From assembly GCA_032358165.1 (NCBI GenBank), contig JAALGY010000057.1:558001-622000 (forward strand): DNA of 64,000 bases, in the 5' to 3' direction. Source of the DNA: Diplosphaera chodatii (Eukaryota > Chlorophyta > Trebouxiophyceae > Prasiolales > Stichococcaceae). The position numbers and the translations under genes are program-made. Under the pieces are notes generated by a model. That model was not told where the DNA came from. It saw only the letters and a list, made by a program, of their open reading frames with translations, and ran no database searches. Position 1 is the stretch's first letter. The number at the start of each line of letters is the position of its first letter. Shown here one piece after another: positions 9,422 to 22,225 of the stretch.

Positions 9422-12400
9422 TCAGGGTCGCTGCAGCAAACGGTTTATGTTGACAATGCATGGCACCTCATCAAAGAATGTGGGCCCGACTCCCGAGTCA
9501 TTATAGCGCAGAGGCACAGCGCCACCGCCAAGCTGGTCGGGCGGCCGCTGCTTCCGCTTCCTGTGCTTCCGCGGCTTCTGCCCCTTCTGCAGGCGCCACA
9601 ACACCTATTCAGCTGGGTGCATGGGGCATGCCTATTTGGCACTGTTCCAGGCTCGCCAAGGAACACCATGTGTCCTGAACCCTGCTGAAGTCATGCCTGG
9701 TGCCGCTGCTTTGCTGGCTGCACAGGCAGCAGGCTTGGGCCCTGATTCTGCCCCTGCGCCTGCTGCTGCTTGACGGGTGCTGCGGGGCCGCCATCTGCGT
9801 CAGCGCGGCTGTGGTCTGCAGCCCCGCCGTCCTGCTGATGCTGTGCGATGACGCTGGCGTCGGATGCAGGAAGCAGCTCGCCCGCTTCCGGCAGCTCGCC
9901 CGACTCTGGCGATGATGGCGGCTGGTAGGGAGCGCCTTCTGCAGTGGGCCCCCTGGCGGCTGCAGCAGAAGCGCCAGGGTCCAGGGCTGGCTGCTGTCTG
10001 TCAGCAGACTGCTGCTGCTGCTGCTCCGGCGGCAGGCTACCAGGTTTGACGCTGGTGCGCATCCTGTGCCTGGGCTGCCGGCCCCGGCTTTTGCTGCGGC
10101 GCTGCTGCCGCCCGTGCTGTCGGCTGCTGCCCTGCTGCTCCTCAGGCAGGTGCTGCTGCCCTGGCTGCTGCGCTGCTGCTGCAGGTGCATCACGTCCACC
10201 CGCCCCGCCGGCATCAGCGTCGTCCAGCTGCTGGTTCGCTGCTGGCAATCCTGAGCCGGCAGGCGGAGGGCTATACAACCGCGGCATCTCTGGCGCGGCT
10301 GTGGCACCCGCGAGCGGTGGGCTGTAGGACCTCGGCATATCTGCTGCAGCCGCCTCAGCCGCCGACTGTCCTGTGTCCTCTACATGTGCCGCACCGGGGT
10401 CATCGTCTGCTGCTGTGCTGGGCGGCGCTGCGACGGCAGCGGCTGATGGCGCCGGCCGTTGGCGCGGGTCGGCGGGGGCTGCCGACGGCTGCTCTGCCCG
10501 GCGGCGGGGGTCTGAGGGCGCTGCCGCCGGCTGTAAACCCTGCCGCCGGGGGTCCGAGACCTCTGCGGGGGTCGCAGCTTGCTGCTGCGGGGTGGGCTGT
10601 TGCTGCTGGGGTGGCGGCAGCGCCACCGACGCTGGCTTTTTGGCCGGCAGCGCCGGCGGCGGTGGCTGTTGCCGCTGTAACAGCTGCTGCTGCGCCTGCT
10701 GCTGCTGCTGCTGCTGGTGCGCTTGCTGCTGCTGCAGCTGCGCCTGCTGGTGCGCCTGCTGCTGGTCGAAGGGCTGCTGGTCGGGGAACAGGCTGCGGGC
10801 CGAGGCGTCCTCAATGAGCACACCCCGCTGCACCGCATCCCTGCGCAGCATAGCAGCAGAAAACGCTGTTTGACTGTCACTTTGGAGCATGTCAACGGCT
10901 GGGTGTGGCCTGTAGTGGTGGTCGAGCAACGCAGGTTGACATGGCCGCGTCGGCAGCAGCATGGTGTTGTTGACGACAAATGACGTCTCACTCGACCAGG
11001 GCGTCCCAGACGTCCGAGGAGCGCAGCGTCGCGGCGTTGCCGCACACCCACAGCGCCCGCTTCGCCCGGGTGATGGCCTGGCAGCAGCATTGCTCAAGTT
11101 CAGGTGCCCATTGTGAAAACACTTCTATTTGCCTGCAACCAGTGTCCACTCTTGACTCTGGAAGCAGGTGTTTTATTTCGGTCATCCTCACCAACTGCGC
11201 TCTCCAATGCAACTATGCGTTCGCCATGCACAATCATGTTCACAGTGCTATCCTGCACACACACAAACGCCGGCCGCACCACGTTGAGGCGGCGCAGGTC
11301 GGACACGAAGCCCACGTTGCGGGGGCCGCCGCCAGTGTCCCGAGAGGCACGCACACAGGACAGCATTACCACGTCCAGCTGCTTGCCCTGGAAGGAGTCC
11401 ACCGTCTCGATCATCACCTGCGGAGGGTGAGCGTGGACGGCTGATGTACGTGTTGGATTCCGGTCTCAACAGGGTTTGGTACAGCAATGCTGTACCAACA
11501 TCCATAATTCACAGTGCTGATGTTATGGGTGATGGGGCCTCTGCTGATGAGGCCTGCTGCTCCGGGCGCACCTCCTTGGCAGCCGCATCGCCCACAGCCC
11601 TGCGGAACGCTGCGCGCAGCACTCCTACCTGCCAGATGCATGTCACTCTGTCATACCACCAACTTGCGTGTATCCAACTTCCCTGCTGCAGCACAGTATT
11701 GCAACATGCAGTGCTACGCGCATGGCACCATGTGCACACAAGCAGCAGATGTGCCAGCAAGAGGGCAACATCTGAGCCCCGAGCCGCGCCTGCGCCTTGT
11801 AGAAGGTGATGACGCCGACGGCGCAGCCCCGCTTGAGGCGGCCCTCCGCCGCGGCCCGCAGCAGCACCGCCCGCAGCTCCGCAAACAGCGCCGCCGCCAG
11901 CTCGGCCTCCTCCTATTGGACAGGTATTTGAGTTGACTATAAGCAATAGCTGAGTACCGAGTAGGCCAGAGCCCCGAGGATGGTGGCAACAGCATCGAAT
12001 GTTGAAGCAGCAGGCAAAGCCTTCCCTTGTGCTGCTGCTTGGTGAAGTACTGTAGAATGCTTCAACGCTACCATTGCCGCTGCCTGCGGCCCACCAGCAC
12101 TCAACAGACCACGTGCTGAGCCCGATGATTTCTTCCACATGCATGTGACTGACTCACCCGGTTGGTCTTGGACCGGCTGCCGCCGCCGCCGCCGGCCTCG
12201 CGGCCGCCGGCCACATCGAAGAAGACGTACGGCTTCAGCAGCGGCGCCTCATAGAACACCTCTGGCGACGCGTCCCTGACGTTCGGCCCATCTTGCAGCG
12301 CATTGTCGTAGAAGTACTGCAACAGAGCAGCACAGCAGTCGCTTCAATAATTTTGTGCACTTGTGCAGGGGATCTTCCTGAAGACTGGCATGATCACATG

Positions 12401-15400
12401 GTGCTGCAGCTGCAGGTACACCCTGATCGGGATTGAGGCAGAGGTTGCACCCTGGAGGGGAACTCCCGGATGAAGGGGTGCATGCGGTACTGGACGGACA
12501 GCATCTGTGCTGCTGCCGGTGCCCCACCCTGCAGGGAACCTTCCAAGGTGCTAACGACAGGAACCACCACTTTCCACTCTCTGTGGGCTTTCAGGGCTGG
12601 TAAATGCTGGTGCCTGCTGCCGGCGATATGCCGCACAGGTTTGGACTCGTATACAGTGTTAGCAATGAGAGGCTTACCTGCAGGCGCTCAAAGAGCGAGC
12701 GCGCCAGTGACAGCTTCTGTGCAACCAGCGACTTGACGGTCGCCGGCAGCTGCTTTGGGTCACCAACCAGCACCACCCTGTAGCGGGAGAATCACCTGGG
12801 CACTGCCGTGATAACGCTGTGCATGGCATGCACAGGTGCTGTGACAGGGACGCAGTCTAGTTAAAAGTGCATGGTTGAGTTCTACACAGGTGGAATTCGA
12901 CAGTCCATGGATGCATCTCAGATGTGCATGTGACACATGGGACATTTTGCCTGCAACGACACCATGTCATCAGTAAATACGCAATTGTGCTGCTCAGCTC
13001 GTAGTGCCAGGTGCTCACTGCTTGCAGCCGAAGGCAAAGGCCTGCAGGTTGGCGAGCTCTGTGGCCTGTGCTGCCTCGTCGATCAGCACCGTCTCAAAGC
13101 GAGCGTTGCCCAGCCGCTCAAACACCTGCACGAAATGCAAGCACTCTGACATCAAATGCCTTCACCAGCGCAATTACCCAAGCCCTGTGCATGTGCCCCT
13201 TACACCATCAGTAGGCGGATGAGCCAAAGTTGGGCCATGACTTAAGCCAGTCTGGCCGAGAGCTACCTTCCGGCCGGTGGACGACAGGGTGGTGAACACC
13301 ATCTCCGCCTCTGACACAAAGGATGCCTCAAGGTTATCCTGCACCTGCACGTTGAGCATGCACAGTACATCACAGTCCAGCAATTGGAGACCCAGTACAC
13401 CCAAACACCCCTGAAGCGCATGCATTGCTGCTATACGCTGCTCTTTTGTGCGGACGTGGCCCACAGCCGTCACAGCACAGGCAGTCCAAATGCGGACGGC
13501 GCACGTTGCGCAGGTTGGCGCCGGGCTGGCGGTTGACGAGGGGCTCCACCATCTGCAGCCGCTCCATCAGCAGAAGCGCCTTGTCCCGCGCCTGCCAACC
13601 AATAATCCACCTACTCAACTAGTACATCAACCAATCTTGGTCAATCCAACCAACAAACACACTTCTGATTTGTACTGTCATGATCTACTGTGTGCACCAG
13701 CAGCCAAGGTGAGGGTGCTGGGCTGCCTAAGGTGTGTAAACAACCGACAGGAAGTTGCATGTTTCCTATCAGCCAGTGGTGAGCCACCTCGTGCTGGGAT
13801 GCCATCTGGCGTGCGAGGTGCACCGCCTCAATGTCCCCCGCCCGCATCGCCGCCTGCATGGTGCTGATCTCCCGCGACAGCCGCGCCGCCTCCGCCTGCG
13901 CCAGCTGCAGCCTGTGTGCAGCGGAGCAGGCGCCGGTCAGTTCTTGGTCGTGACACATATTGAGCGAGGAAGCAGGATCTCGAGGAGAGTCTCAAGCCGC
14001 GGCAGGCTCGGCGTTCAGGAAAAACCTCATTGTTGGCCAGCCGCACTGTGTGTCAGGTAGCAAAAGACCACCAGCACGGTGTGTGCACTACAGAAAGGCA
14101 ACAGCTGAGCGGAGCACCCACTTGTGCTGCCACAGCTGCTGCGGCATGCCGACCAGCTGCGCGATCATGCCGTCCACCCACACGTCCTTGGCACGCTCCG
14201 CCATGGGCGCCTGGTCGGAGCCTGGTCGTAGGTGCAACAGCTTTATGAGTCAGAAACCATACTTCATACTCAAAAGCTTTATACCTTATGACATTCCAGC
14301 TGATAACATAGGTCCAAACACACACCTGCATGGAGAGAAGTGTGCAGGTGCACACAAGGTTACAAAGCAGGCAAGCAGCAGTTGGACTTGTGGGCCCTTG
14401 TCGGCGCATGCTGCAGAAGCCCCCAGACGACCTGCAGAGCCAGCGCCTCACCCAGCGAAATACCGCCGCAGCTGAGTAGGCCACAGCAGCACATTGCGAA
14501 TGAGGACGGGCGGCGAACCTATGCGCACGACGGAGGGGCGGTACACGTGGCCGTTGCCGTCGGCGAAGCCGTCGTTCATGACGCGCTGCAGCAGCTCGTC
14601 GGCGGCGGCGTTGCTGGGCGCGCACACCAGGATGCGCGGCTTGCGCACCAGCTCCCGCCGCTCGAAGGCGCTCGTCATCTGCGCCTGGATCTCCTGCGGG
14701 ACAGTTCCTTCCTCTCGTACCATAAAGTTCTTTCTGCTGTGAGGCCTGGGAGCATGTCACACCTGCATGCTGCGCTGCGACACACTGCCAATGCTCCGCC
14801 ACGGCAAGCGGCTTGCACGTGACAACCATTCTGTGTGGCTGAGGCGCATCGGATGCAGTCAATCCTGTCTGCATTCAGCACAAACCATCCGGATGTGGGG
14901 CCTAGCGTATGGCCTACCGCCATCAGGTTGCGGGTGCTGGAGGGGCGAGCGGTCAACTCCTCGGGCTCCGGCGTGAGTCGGGCCACCAGGGCCTCGTAGA
15001 AGCGCTGGTACGCCACCTGTACCATGTGTTGATACTGATCAGGCCAGCAGTATGACTTTGCAGTGACGTGCATCGTCATATGCAGCGTATACCTCTTACC
15101 ATGTATATCCGGTGCAGCAGTGCTTCAGACCGAGGCGCTGCGGGCGAAGCATGTGTTGCGCTGCGTGTGGGCCTGAAGTGCTGCGCGTCAACGACCACTG
15201 CATGTCAACATGAGCCAGGGGACGAGTGCAGGGGCGCACCAGGTGCCACACGTTGAGAACGCCCTTCACGGTGTGCGTCTTGCCGGTGCCGGGCGGCCCC
15301 TGGATCAGCACGAACGGCACCGGCGGCATGCCCTCCGGCGCGGAGGAGCCCAGGTGCGCCGCCGCAAACTGCAGCCAGGTGGAGTGCAACACTTGGTCAC

Positions 15401-18400
15401 AAATATGTGATCCCCAGTTTTGTGGCACCGATCTGCCCACATGAGCAGACTGCCAGCGCCCCTTTTAGACACGGACAAGCACCCTGCAACTGCACCAGCA
15501 ACACGAGTGTCCTGGTCGCTGCTCCGGTGTTTATCCTGATGCAGGGTAGGCTGTGGGGCACCGGAGGAGGGGTGTGCAGGCAGTTCACCAGAGCTTCGAA
15601 CCACACGCTCCAGCAAGCGCCCGCAGAACACGTTCAGGGCACGAGATGGCACGTGCCTCGATGGCGCGCAGCTGCGTGGCGTCGTACTGCGAGCGCAGGT
15701 ACTCGATGAAGGGGCGCAGCGCCGCCTCGGGCGGCCACGCCCGCTGCACATACGCCGCGTCCGCCGCCGCCTCCGCCGCCAGCGCCAGCCGCTCCGGCGC
15801 CAGCAGCGCCTCCAGCAGCTGCGATGTGAGGGCACAGTTCTCAGGGTGATCAGGGTTTTGGCGTGGCAGGGGGCTTAGGTGCCGCAGGTCTCGCCGCCCT
15901 CGTGAGGCAGCCACGGACGCTCATCGAAGGTGAAACCATTCAAGGATGAAACTGGCATGTCACTGCCTGCACATGGCACGTATGACGGTGTGCATGAGCT
16001 TCACTGCACATAAACATCTGGCACCTCGGTGGTGGCGGCCTTGTGCAGGGCCACGTATTCGCGCTGCTGCGTGGTCAGCATGCCCACTGGCACCATGAAC
16101 CAGCCCTTGGGCGTCTGCCGCAGGTCGCCCACCACCTGCAAAGTGCACAGAAATATGTGACCACTGCTGTTTACATCCAATAGGCACCGTCAGCACTTGT
16201 CAGCCATATTGCTGTTCTCCTACTTGCATCCGCAACCAAAGCAGGCTGCGATACACACCAATGAAAACAGCTGCAACATCCGGTGTGCAACAGCAGTACA
16301 GCAGGGTTTTGCTAAACGTCCATCAGACCCCCGCCAGACAGTGTTGGACTTCTTATGAGTACCTACCGAGCGGCAGGGCGCTGCGGGGTCGTGCTGGTGG
16401 GACATGCACACTGGGAAGATGTTGATGACCACCTCCCCTGACCTCTTCACCTGCATCACGAGGCGTGTAAGTCAGTTCAAAACAGCCTCAGCGTTGCAGT
16501 CTGCTGGCGGCTCTGGAGCAACTGCTCTTTTGGCAACCACCCTGCTGCGCAGCACGGGCGGAGTGACAGGGCCTTTGCAAAGAGAAAGGGTTGCGCACCC
16601 CGCGCACGATCCCAGCTGCTATGGGAGCGATGCCTGTGTCTGCTGCCCTGCAGTTGCCAGTTGGCGCTGCCGAGTGCACGGGAGCTGAGCCGCTGCCGTC
16701 CAATCGCTGCCGCTTCGCCCTGCAGACAAGGCAGAAGCAGGCTTGAGTTGTACACGTCTTCACGGGCTGCCTGTTATAACTGCACAGCTCAAATGTGTTT
16801 ATTTTTGCATCCAGAAACTGCCTGTTGTCAATGGAAGTAGTCGGCATCGTGGCAGACACGGTGGCAGCACGGGGCAACAATGTAGCTATTGCAGTGCCTC
16901 ATGAAGTTGCCTTCCTGCTGTTTGAGATGCGGTAACTGAATGCTGCTTATGGCCATGCACATGAAATGTGACCGACATCCAGCAACGGTACAAGAAAACC
17001 AAGAAAAGCTCGTCCTTGACGTTATGTAATTTTCTGGCACACACTGAGCCGTTGCTGGGACAGCTGCAAGATAGCTGTTGCTGGTGACACTACATGGTGT
17101 ATGTGCATTTGCCCTGGCATGCTCACCCTCTGCTGCTGGCGGCGCTGCCGAAGCGGGTCACAAAGTCCATGGGGTTGCCCTGGGGCGGGCGCCCCAGCGA
17201 CAGCGCGACCAGGTGCCCCTCCCGCGGCAGCTCGTCCAGGGAGCGCCGCGTCTGCAGCCGGACCGCGTGCCAGCCGCCGCCCAGCTCATCGAACCTGGGC
17301 ACCGTGTGATGTATTCAGACGGTGGCACCTGGTAACACCAACTGGATGTCGGAGCGGGCAGGTCAACAGGATATTTGCGGGGCCAGCCAGTCCTTTGCTT
17401 CTCTGTCTGCCCTGCGTCCTGCGGTGAACCCAGACTGACGGCAGTGCATCAAGAGCAGGTCGCTTGCTGTTGGCCACATCCTCGTACATGTGGTTTGCAA
17501 CGTGTTGGGACGCAGCACTTGCCACATTGGACTCACTCGAGCACATCTGCCTCGTATGCCTTGCCGAGCGCGGCCTTGGTGGCCCACTCGTCGCGCACCG
17601 CCTCCCGCGCCTCCTCCAGCAGCAGCGCCTCGAACGACGCCACATACTGCTCTGCAGTGCAGGCAGGACAGCGAGTGGTGGGTGTTCCTGCCCTGTGTGG
17701 GGTGTCGCTGCCTTGAGCAGTGCCACTGCCGCCCTCAGCACGCTGACCTGGTGACACAACCAGCTACCGGCAGTGGGGCAGCGTGCCGCCGGCTGCCTCC
17801 GCCGCTGCACCTGCGGTGGACAAGCTGCAAGCCCATGCACCGCCACAACAGCAGACATCTCAGGTGATGTGCTGCCCCAGCACCCCCGAGCGGTGGCGCA
17901 CCCACAGACAGGAAGGTGTCGGGCAGCGCTTCAGGCAGGTCGGTGTTGCCAGCCTGGCAGGGCGGGTGCCACAACCGGCCGCCCAGTACCTCCCGCTCAA
18001 ACCTGTGTGCACACCCCAGGTGACGCATCTGCAGAGGTCTACCTAATGGCAGCTGCTCTCTAAGGAGGTACGCAACACCTATCACATGGCAGCAGTATGT
18101 GGACAATGCAAGGGCGTGCTTGGTAGACGAGTCATCACTAGGGTGAAGCCTGCACATGCAGGGGTGCTGCATCTGCATGTACTATGTTTGCACCTCTCGA
18201 CGGTGCCAGCGTCACGTCGCTTGACGGATCGCTGCGCAGTGGGCCGCCGCTGGTGCATGGAGGTATCAGCGGGGCCGCTGCCACCAGCAGGCGCGCCGCC
18301 CCCGGCGCCCCTGCCGCCTGGCTTTGCATACAGGCCCTGGTGCTGGACTGAGGACGCCCTGGGGGGCGCTGGGCGCTGCTGCGATGGCCGCTGGTGCTGC

Positions 18401-18822
18401 TTCTGTTGCTGCTGCCTGGGCCCTGAGGCCAGTGACGCAGTCACAAGCTCCTGCTGCTGTGCCGCCAGCGACTGGTGCTGCTGTGTCGCAGCCGGCTGCT
18501 GGGCGTGGTGCTGTGGCTGTGCCCGCTGCGCAGCGCCGTGCATTGTCGAAGGAAGGGGGTCTAGTGCTGCGCCCTGCTGCCCGCCAGCTGCGGGCTGAGC
18601 AGGTGTCCTGCGGGACATAGGCGCAGCGGCTGCGGGCCCTTTGCTCCTGAACGAGCTGCCTTTCAGCAGGCCCTTCAGGCGCTGGTGCCCACTGCCGCCG
18701 CCCCCGCCCCCGCCAGCACCTCGGGATGCCGCCAGCTTGGCACGCAGCTCCCTCGCAGCCAGGCCGGCTGGCCGCGGCGATGGTGGCTCTCCATCGTCCG
18801 CATCCTCCTGCAGGTTCGACAT
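9422..18822 (-). CDS. SEN1/senataxin-like superfamily 1 RNA/DNA helicase
   Basis: Exons in transcript order: 18822-18194, 18002-17902, 17651-17537, 17295-17127, 16719-16599, 16450-16367, 16135-16025, 15818-15653, 15391-15240, 15016-14918, 14693-14519, 14221-14122, 13911-13788, 13591-13505, 13338-13267, 13125-13019, 12777-12678, 12528-12451, 12316-12158, 11912-11790, 11628-11572, 11417-11280, 11077-10992, 10840-9691. An optional last exon spans 9586-9422. About 1,430 residues. Helicase motifs occur in order: QYDATQLRAIEA (Q), QGPPGTGKT (I), APSNAAADEL (Ia), LIDEAAQATE (II), VGDPKQLPATV (III), QYRMHPFI (IV), VDSFQGKQLD (V) and RRLNVAITRAK (VI). Gln/Pro-rich ends flank the core. The family unwinds nascent RNA or RNA:DNA hybrids and terminates Pol II transcription. 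The 11790 donor appears to be GC rather than GT. Confidence 0.92.
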
Positions 18823-20427
18823 GGTGTCAGGATCAGGGCAAGTTGCAACCACCGTCAGCATACCGTGCTGACATTGCACATTGCAGCAGCTATTTAACGG
18901 GCACAGGTGCGTTGAACAGCAATGACATCACTAGGAACCATTCTGCAAAGTGGTGTGCACTGGTGCCGCACGGTACAGCACCTGCGCATTGGTGGCCGGC
19001 ATGCTGCCGGTGCCTTGACGCCTTGGATTGGACGCCATAGCAATCCGCTCGCACGAAGGCTACCTCGTGGTGCACATCTGAGCAAACCGCCTTGGGCACC
19101 TCGTAGTTGTGCTGCAGACGGGTAGGGGTAGTGGTGCTCAGGGCCAGCAGTAGTGCTGTTGAGGGGTAGTGGAGGGGTAGGGGTAGCACTCAGGGCAGGC
19201 AGTAGTGCTGCAAAGGGACAGCGGTGGTGCTCAGGAGCAAGCACTGCAGAGGAGTACCACTGCTGCTCGTGTCGATCACCGTGACACACGGGGTCATGGC
19301 TGAACCTCATTCCGGCTACCCAACGCAAGAGGTCCTGAACAATATGAGGTGCCGGCAAATGGCAACATGCGCACCCAGTTATGGGTCAGACGCACAGATC
19401 CGTGACTGATCGCATCGCTGCTGCGTTCGCTCACGGAGCACTCCGACGCATAGTGACTGTGTCCGCACAGCACTCTGGGGAGCTGCAATTGGGTATTGTA
19501 GCTGACGCTGGGCACGCTGCGGCATCATGCGGCCGCGCATGCCATATCTTATGAACAAACACTGCCACCACGTCAGGACACCGCAGCGTCGTATCAGTTT
19601 CCTGATGTGATATTGAAGACTTGCGAGGTTGTAAGGCGATTCTGCTCTATCATGGTCATCCGAGCCATGGGCATCCAATGCACTTCTGCCGACTCAACAA
19701 ACTTGCGTGGCACCACCAGTGCCATCAGCCATCAGGTTGTTTCATGATAGCCTATAGGACTGAGAAGAGCAGTCAGCACGCTGCAGACCACGCCCTACAA
19801 TGCCTTGAAGCTCACAGGGTCGATGATGACATCCACAGCGCCACACCCCGCAAGGCGGTGTCATCTGCCCCTTCAACTTGCTCACATGAGCAATCGATGC
19901 TGACAGCGGCGCCAGAACTCTGCGTGAACGTGTACATACTCCATCGATCCTCAAGCAGCTGCTCAAATCTATCACCAGCCGCAGCGCACTATTAGGACTG
20001 CCGCTGGCTGCGCCAAACCGCCCGAGCGTCCTCCACACCAGCCTGTCAACGATGGGCTTCATGGACAACATCAAGGTGCAACATATTCGCGCATGCACGG
20101 TGTTTTCCATACGTTGATGATAGCGTGGTACGTATCCATACCGCAAGGCGTGAGGCCTGCGGATGCGGTGTGGCATCACCGTTGCTGAAAGCGCGTGTGT
20201 AACCCCTGTCGACGTTCGCCGTCAAACTGATCAACAATGCGCAATATCGACAGACGTATATATGGGTGACATGTGACGTTAAGAGCCCATCGGGCAAGTC
20301 AGTTGGTGTCAAATTTGGCACCAGCCGGCAGTGCACCCCGTGATGATGAGCCTGCAGCAGGTGGCTGCCCTCGGCTCTCGTATGAGATATCTTGATCAGC
20401 CCAAAGCCTGAGTCCACGTCTTAACTT
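18823..20427. other. Divergent intergenic region with degenerate repeats
   Basis: It lies between the 5' ends of the (-) SEN1-like gene and a small (+) gene and should hold both promoters. At 19121-19246 imperfect repeats of GGTAGTGGTGCTCAGG-like units recur. Open frames on both strands overlap these repeats and show no domain, so I call none of them genes. Confidence 0.5.
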
Positions 20428-21623
20428 ATGAGTATGGGCAAGCGGCAGACCTATGTCAGCTGCACTCCTCAGAACGTGTCTCGGATTACACTGGTTGCAG
20501 CAGCTCAGCACATATGGCGTCATGTTGAGGCACCCCGTCGGCTGACGCAAATTGATTTGCGTGCTGCCGCAGAAGTACACGAAGCAGATCGACAGCGACG
20601 CGCTGTCGGCGCAGATCAGCAAGGGCAGCGCCGCCGCCGCAAAGATGGGCGCTAGCGCCGGTCTCATCAACCGCAACACCGGTGAGTGTTGAGTATGTCC
20701 GTGACCGCTCAGTCAAGGCAGTGCTACGGTCGCTCCAAGGCATGATTTCCCTCTGAGGCTTTCACGTCACAAGGTGGGCAAGTCTGAGGGGCATTGTGCC
20801 GGTTTTGCAGCCAACAAGATGGACAAGGCTGCGCAGATGGGAGCGAAGCAGGTGGGCGCTGCTGTGCCCGTGTCGAACGCTGGCGGTGGCCTGTGCTTCC
20901 TACTAGTGTCTGTGTTCCATTCCCTGGAGGTGTACTGCCGTGCTCGTGACTGAGGAAGCTCACCTGCGGTCTGCAGCTGGACGCATACGGGGACAAAAAC
21001 CCGCACATGTTTAAGGACAAACCTCAGGTGCGGACTGCGTCCAAGGCCGGCGCAACAGCCAGCTGAAACCTGACCTGAGCCGCGAGTCGTGGTCAAAGCC
21101 AACGCTCCTTGCCTGCTGCACCTTCGGGGGTGCACGAGCAGGGAGTCGGGCACCGTCGGCGAAGCTCAACACTTGACACCCTGCAATGGTTTCGAGCTGT
21201 GCTTTGCTGCTGCGCAGGCAGCCAACCCCCATGCCCCGGTGGGCGAGCAGGGCGCGCAGCCGGACCACAGCGCCCCATACATGAGCTCGCCCCCTGCACC
21301 GCACCCCGCCGGCCAGGTGCGTAGATCTAATTTTCAACATTTCTACCTTGATGGTTTCTCGGTCTGTCATCGAAGGTCACTTGCCTAGAGGTGTAGAGGA
21401 GGTCGCCAGCGGTTGCGTGCTTGCTTGTGCATCTATACGCAGCCCAGGTCGTGTCCGCACTTGCTGATTGCACCCTGAGTGTGTTCCTGATGGCTGGGCT
21501 TGTTTTCTGCAGCCGCCCAATGCACCCCACGCAGGCGCCAGCTACCAGCCGGGCGCCGGAGTGCCGCCGCAGTTCAACACCGCACCGCCGCCTCAGGCTG
21601 GCAACACCGCCTCGCCGTACTGA
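20428..21623 (+). CDS. Small proline/alanine-rich protein of unknown function
   Basis: Exons: 20428-20475 (tentative ATG), 20573-20681, 20811-20851, 20977-21027, 21218-21316 and 21513-21623, with TGA at 21621-21623. From exon 2 onward every junction keeps frame with good GT-AG sites. The product, about 150 residues, starts with a helical lysine/alanine part (KQIDSDALSAQISKGSAAAA, then a KMDKAAQMGAKQ segment). It then has LDAYGDKNPHMFKDKPQ and a flexible C-terminus rich in Pro, Ala, His and Gly. There is no signal peptide or membrane segment. I do not recognise a family. The repeated AAKMGA/AAQMGA pieces suggest an amphipathic helix. The first exon is the least certain. Confidence 0.5.
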
Positions 21624-22225
21624 TGGTGGACAGGATACGAATTGCCCCGGCAGGCAGCACCGCCAGTGCTATATCCGTACCGCTGGTGACGCAGGCGTAC
21701 ACTTCGAGAACAACAGCACTGGGCCTGATCATGACACGCATTGTAGACCGTCTAAACCCTTCAGTTAGGAAGTGGCTACGCTACTCAGAGTCCTCGGGCA
21801 CTGCGGTGTGCCGAGGCATAAGCAGTCAGTCTTGGCAAGCCCACCAGCACTGACATCAGCTGCTTTTGTAGTGGTTTGCTTCTGCCCCTGTACAGTGCTG
21901 TTCTCTGACGGGTTGTGGCAGGATATCGGTACAGCAACGTGCAGCTCGTGACGAATCAACACTGTTTGGGAAGTTGTGCATGCGATCGAGGAACACAGCC
22001 AATCATGGTGCAGATGTAAAGAGGCGCTGACTTTGAAGTTCCTTGAGACCCGTCCTTACAGCAGAATTGGCTTTGCCTGCCCAGTAAATGGGATGTTCGT
22101 CCGCAATTGCACACTCACATGTTGCCCTCACACACAGAGCAGCCTGCGCTGGATGTTCACCTGAACCATGTCAAGGTGATGCCAGTCTGTGCTGCATCAA
22201 CCCCAGCTGCTGAACTGCCCCCAGT
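21624..22225. other. Convergent intergenic region
   Basis: This holds the 3' flanks of the small (+) gene and the (-) PNUTS-like gene. A TTACA on the + strand at about 22055 would read TGTAA on the - strand, a possible polyadenylation signal for the latter. No exon is supported. Confidence 0.5.

Noticed and set aside
9944..10873. (+) frames rich in Cys and Leu
   Set aside because: They are opposite-strand images of the Q-rich C-terminal exon of the SEN1-like gene.
18086..18620. (+) cysteine/alanine-rich frames across the SEN1-like first exon
   Set aside because: They are antisense to the polyQ-coding exon. The runs of Cys and Ala are reverse-frame images of CAG repeats.
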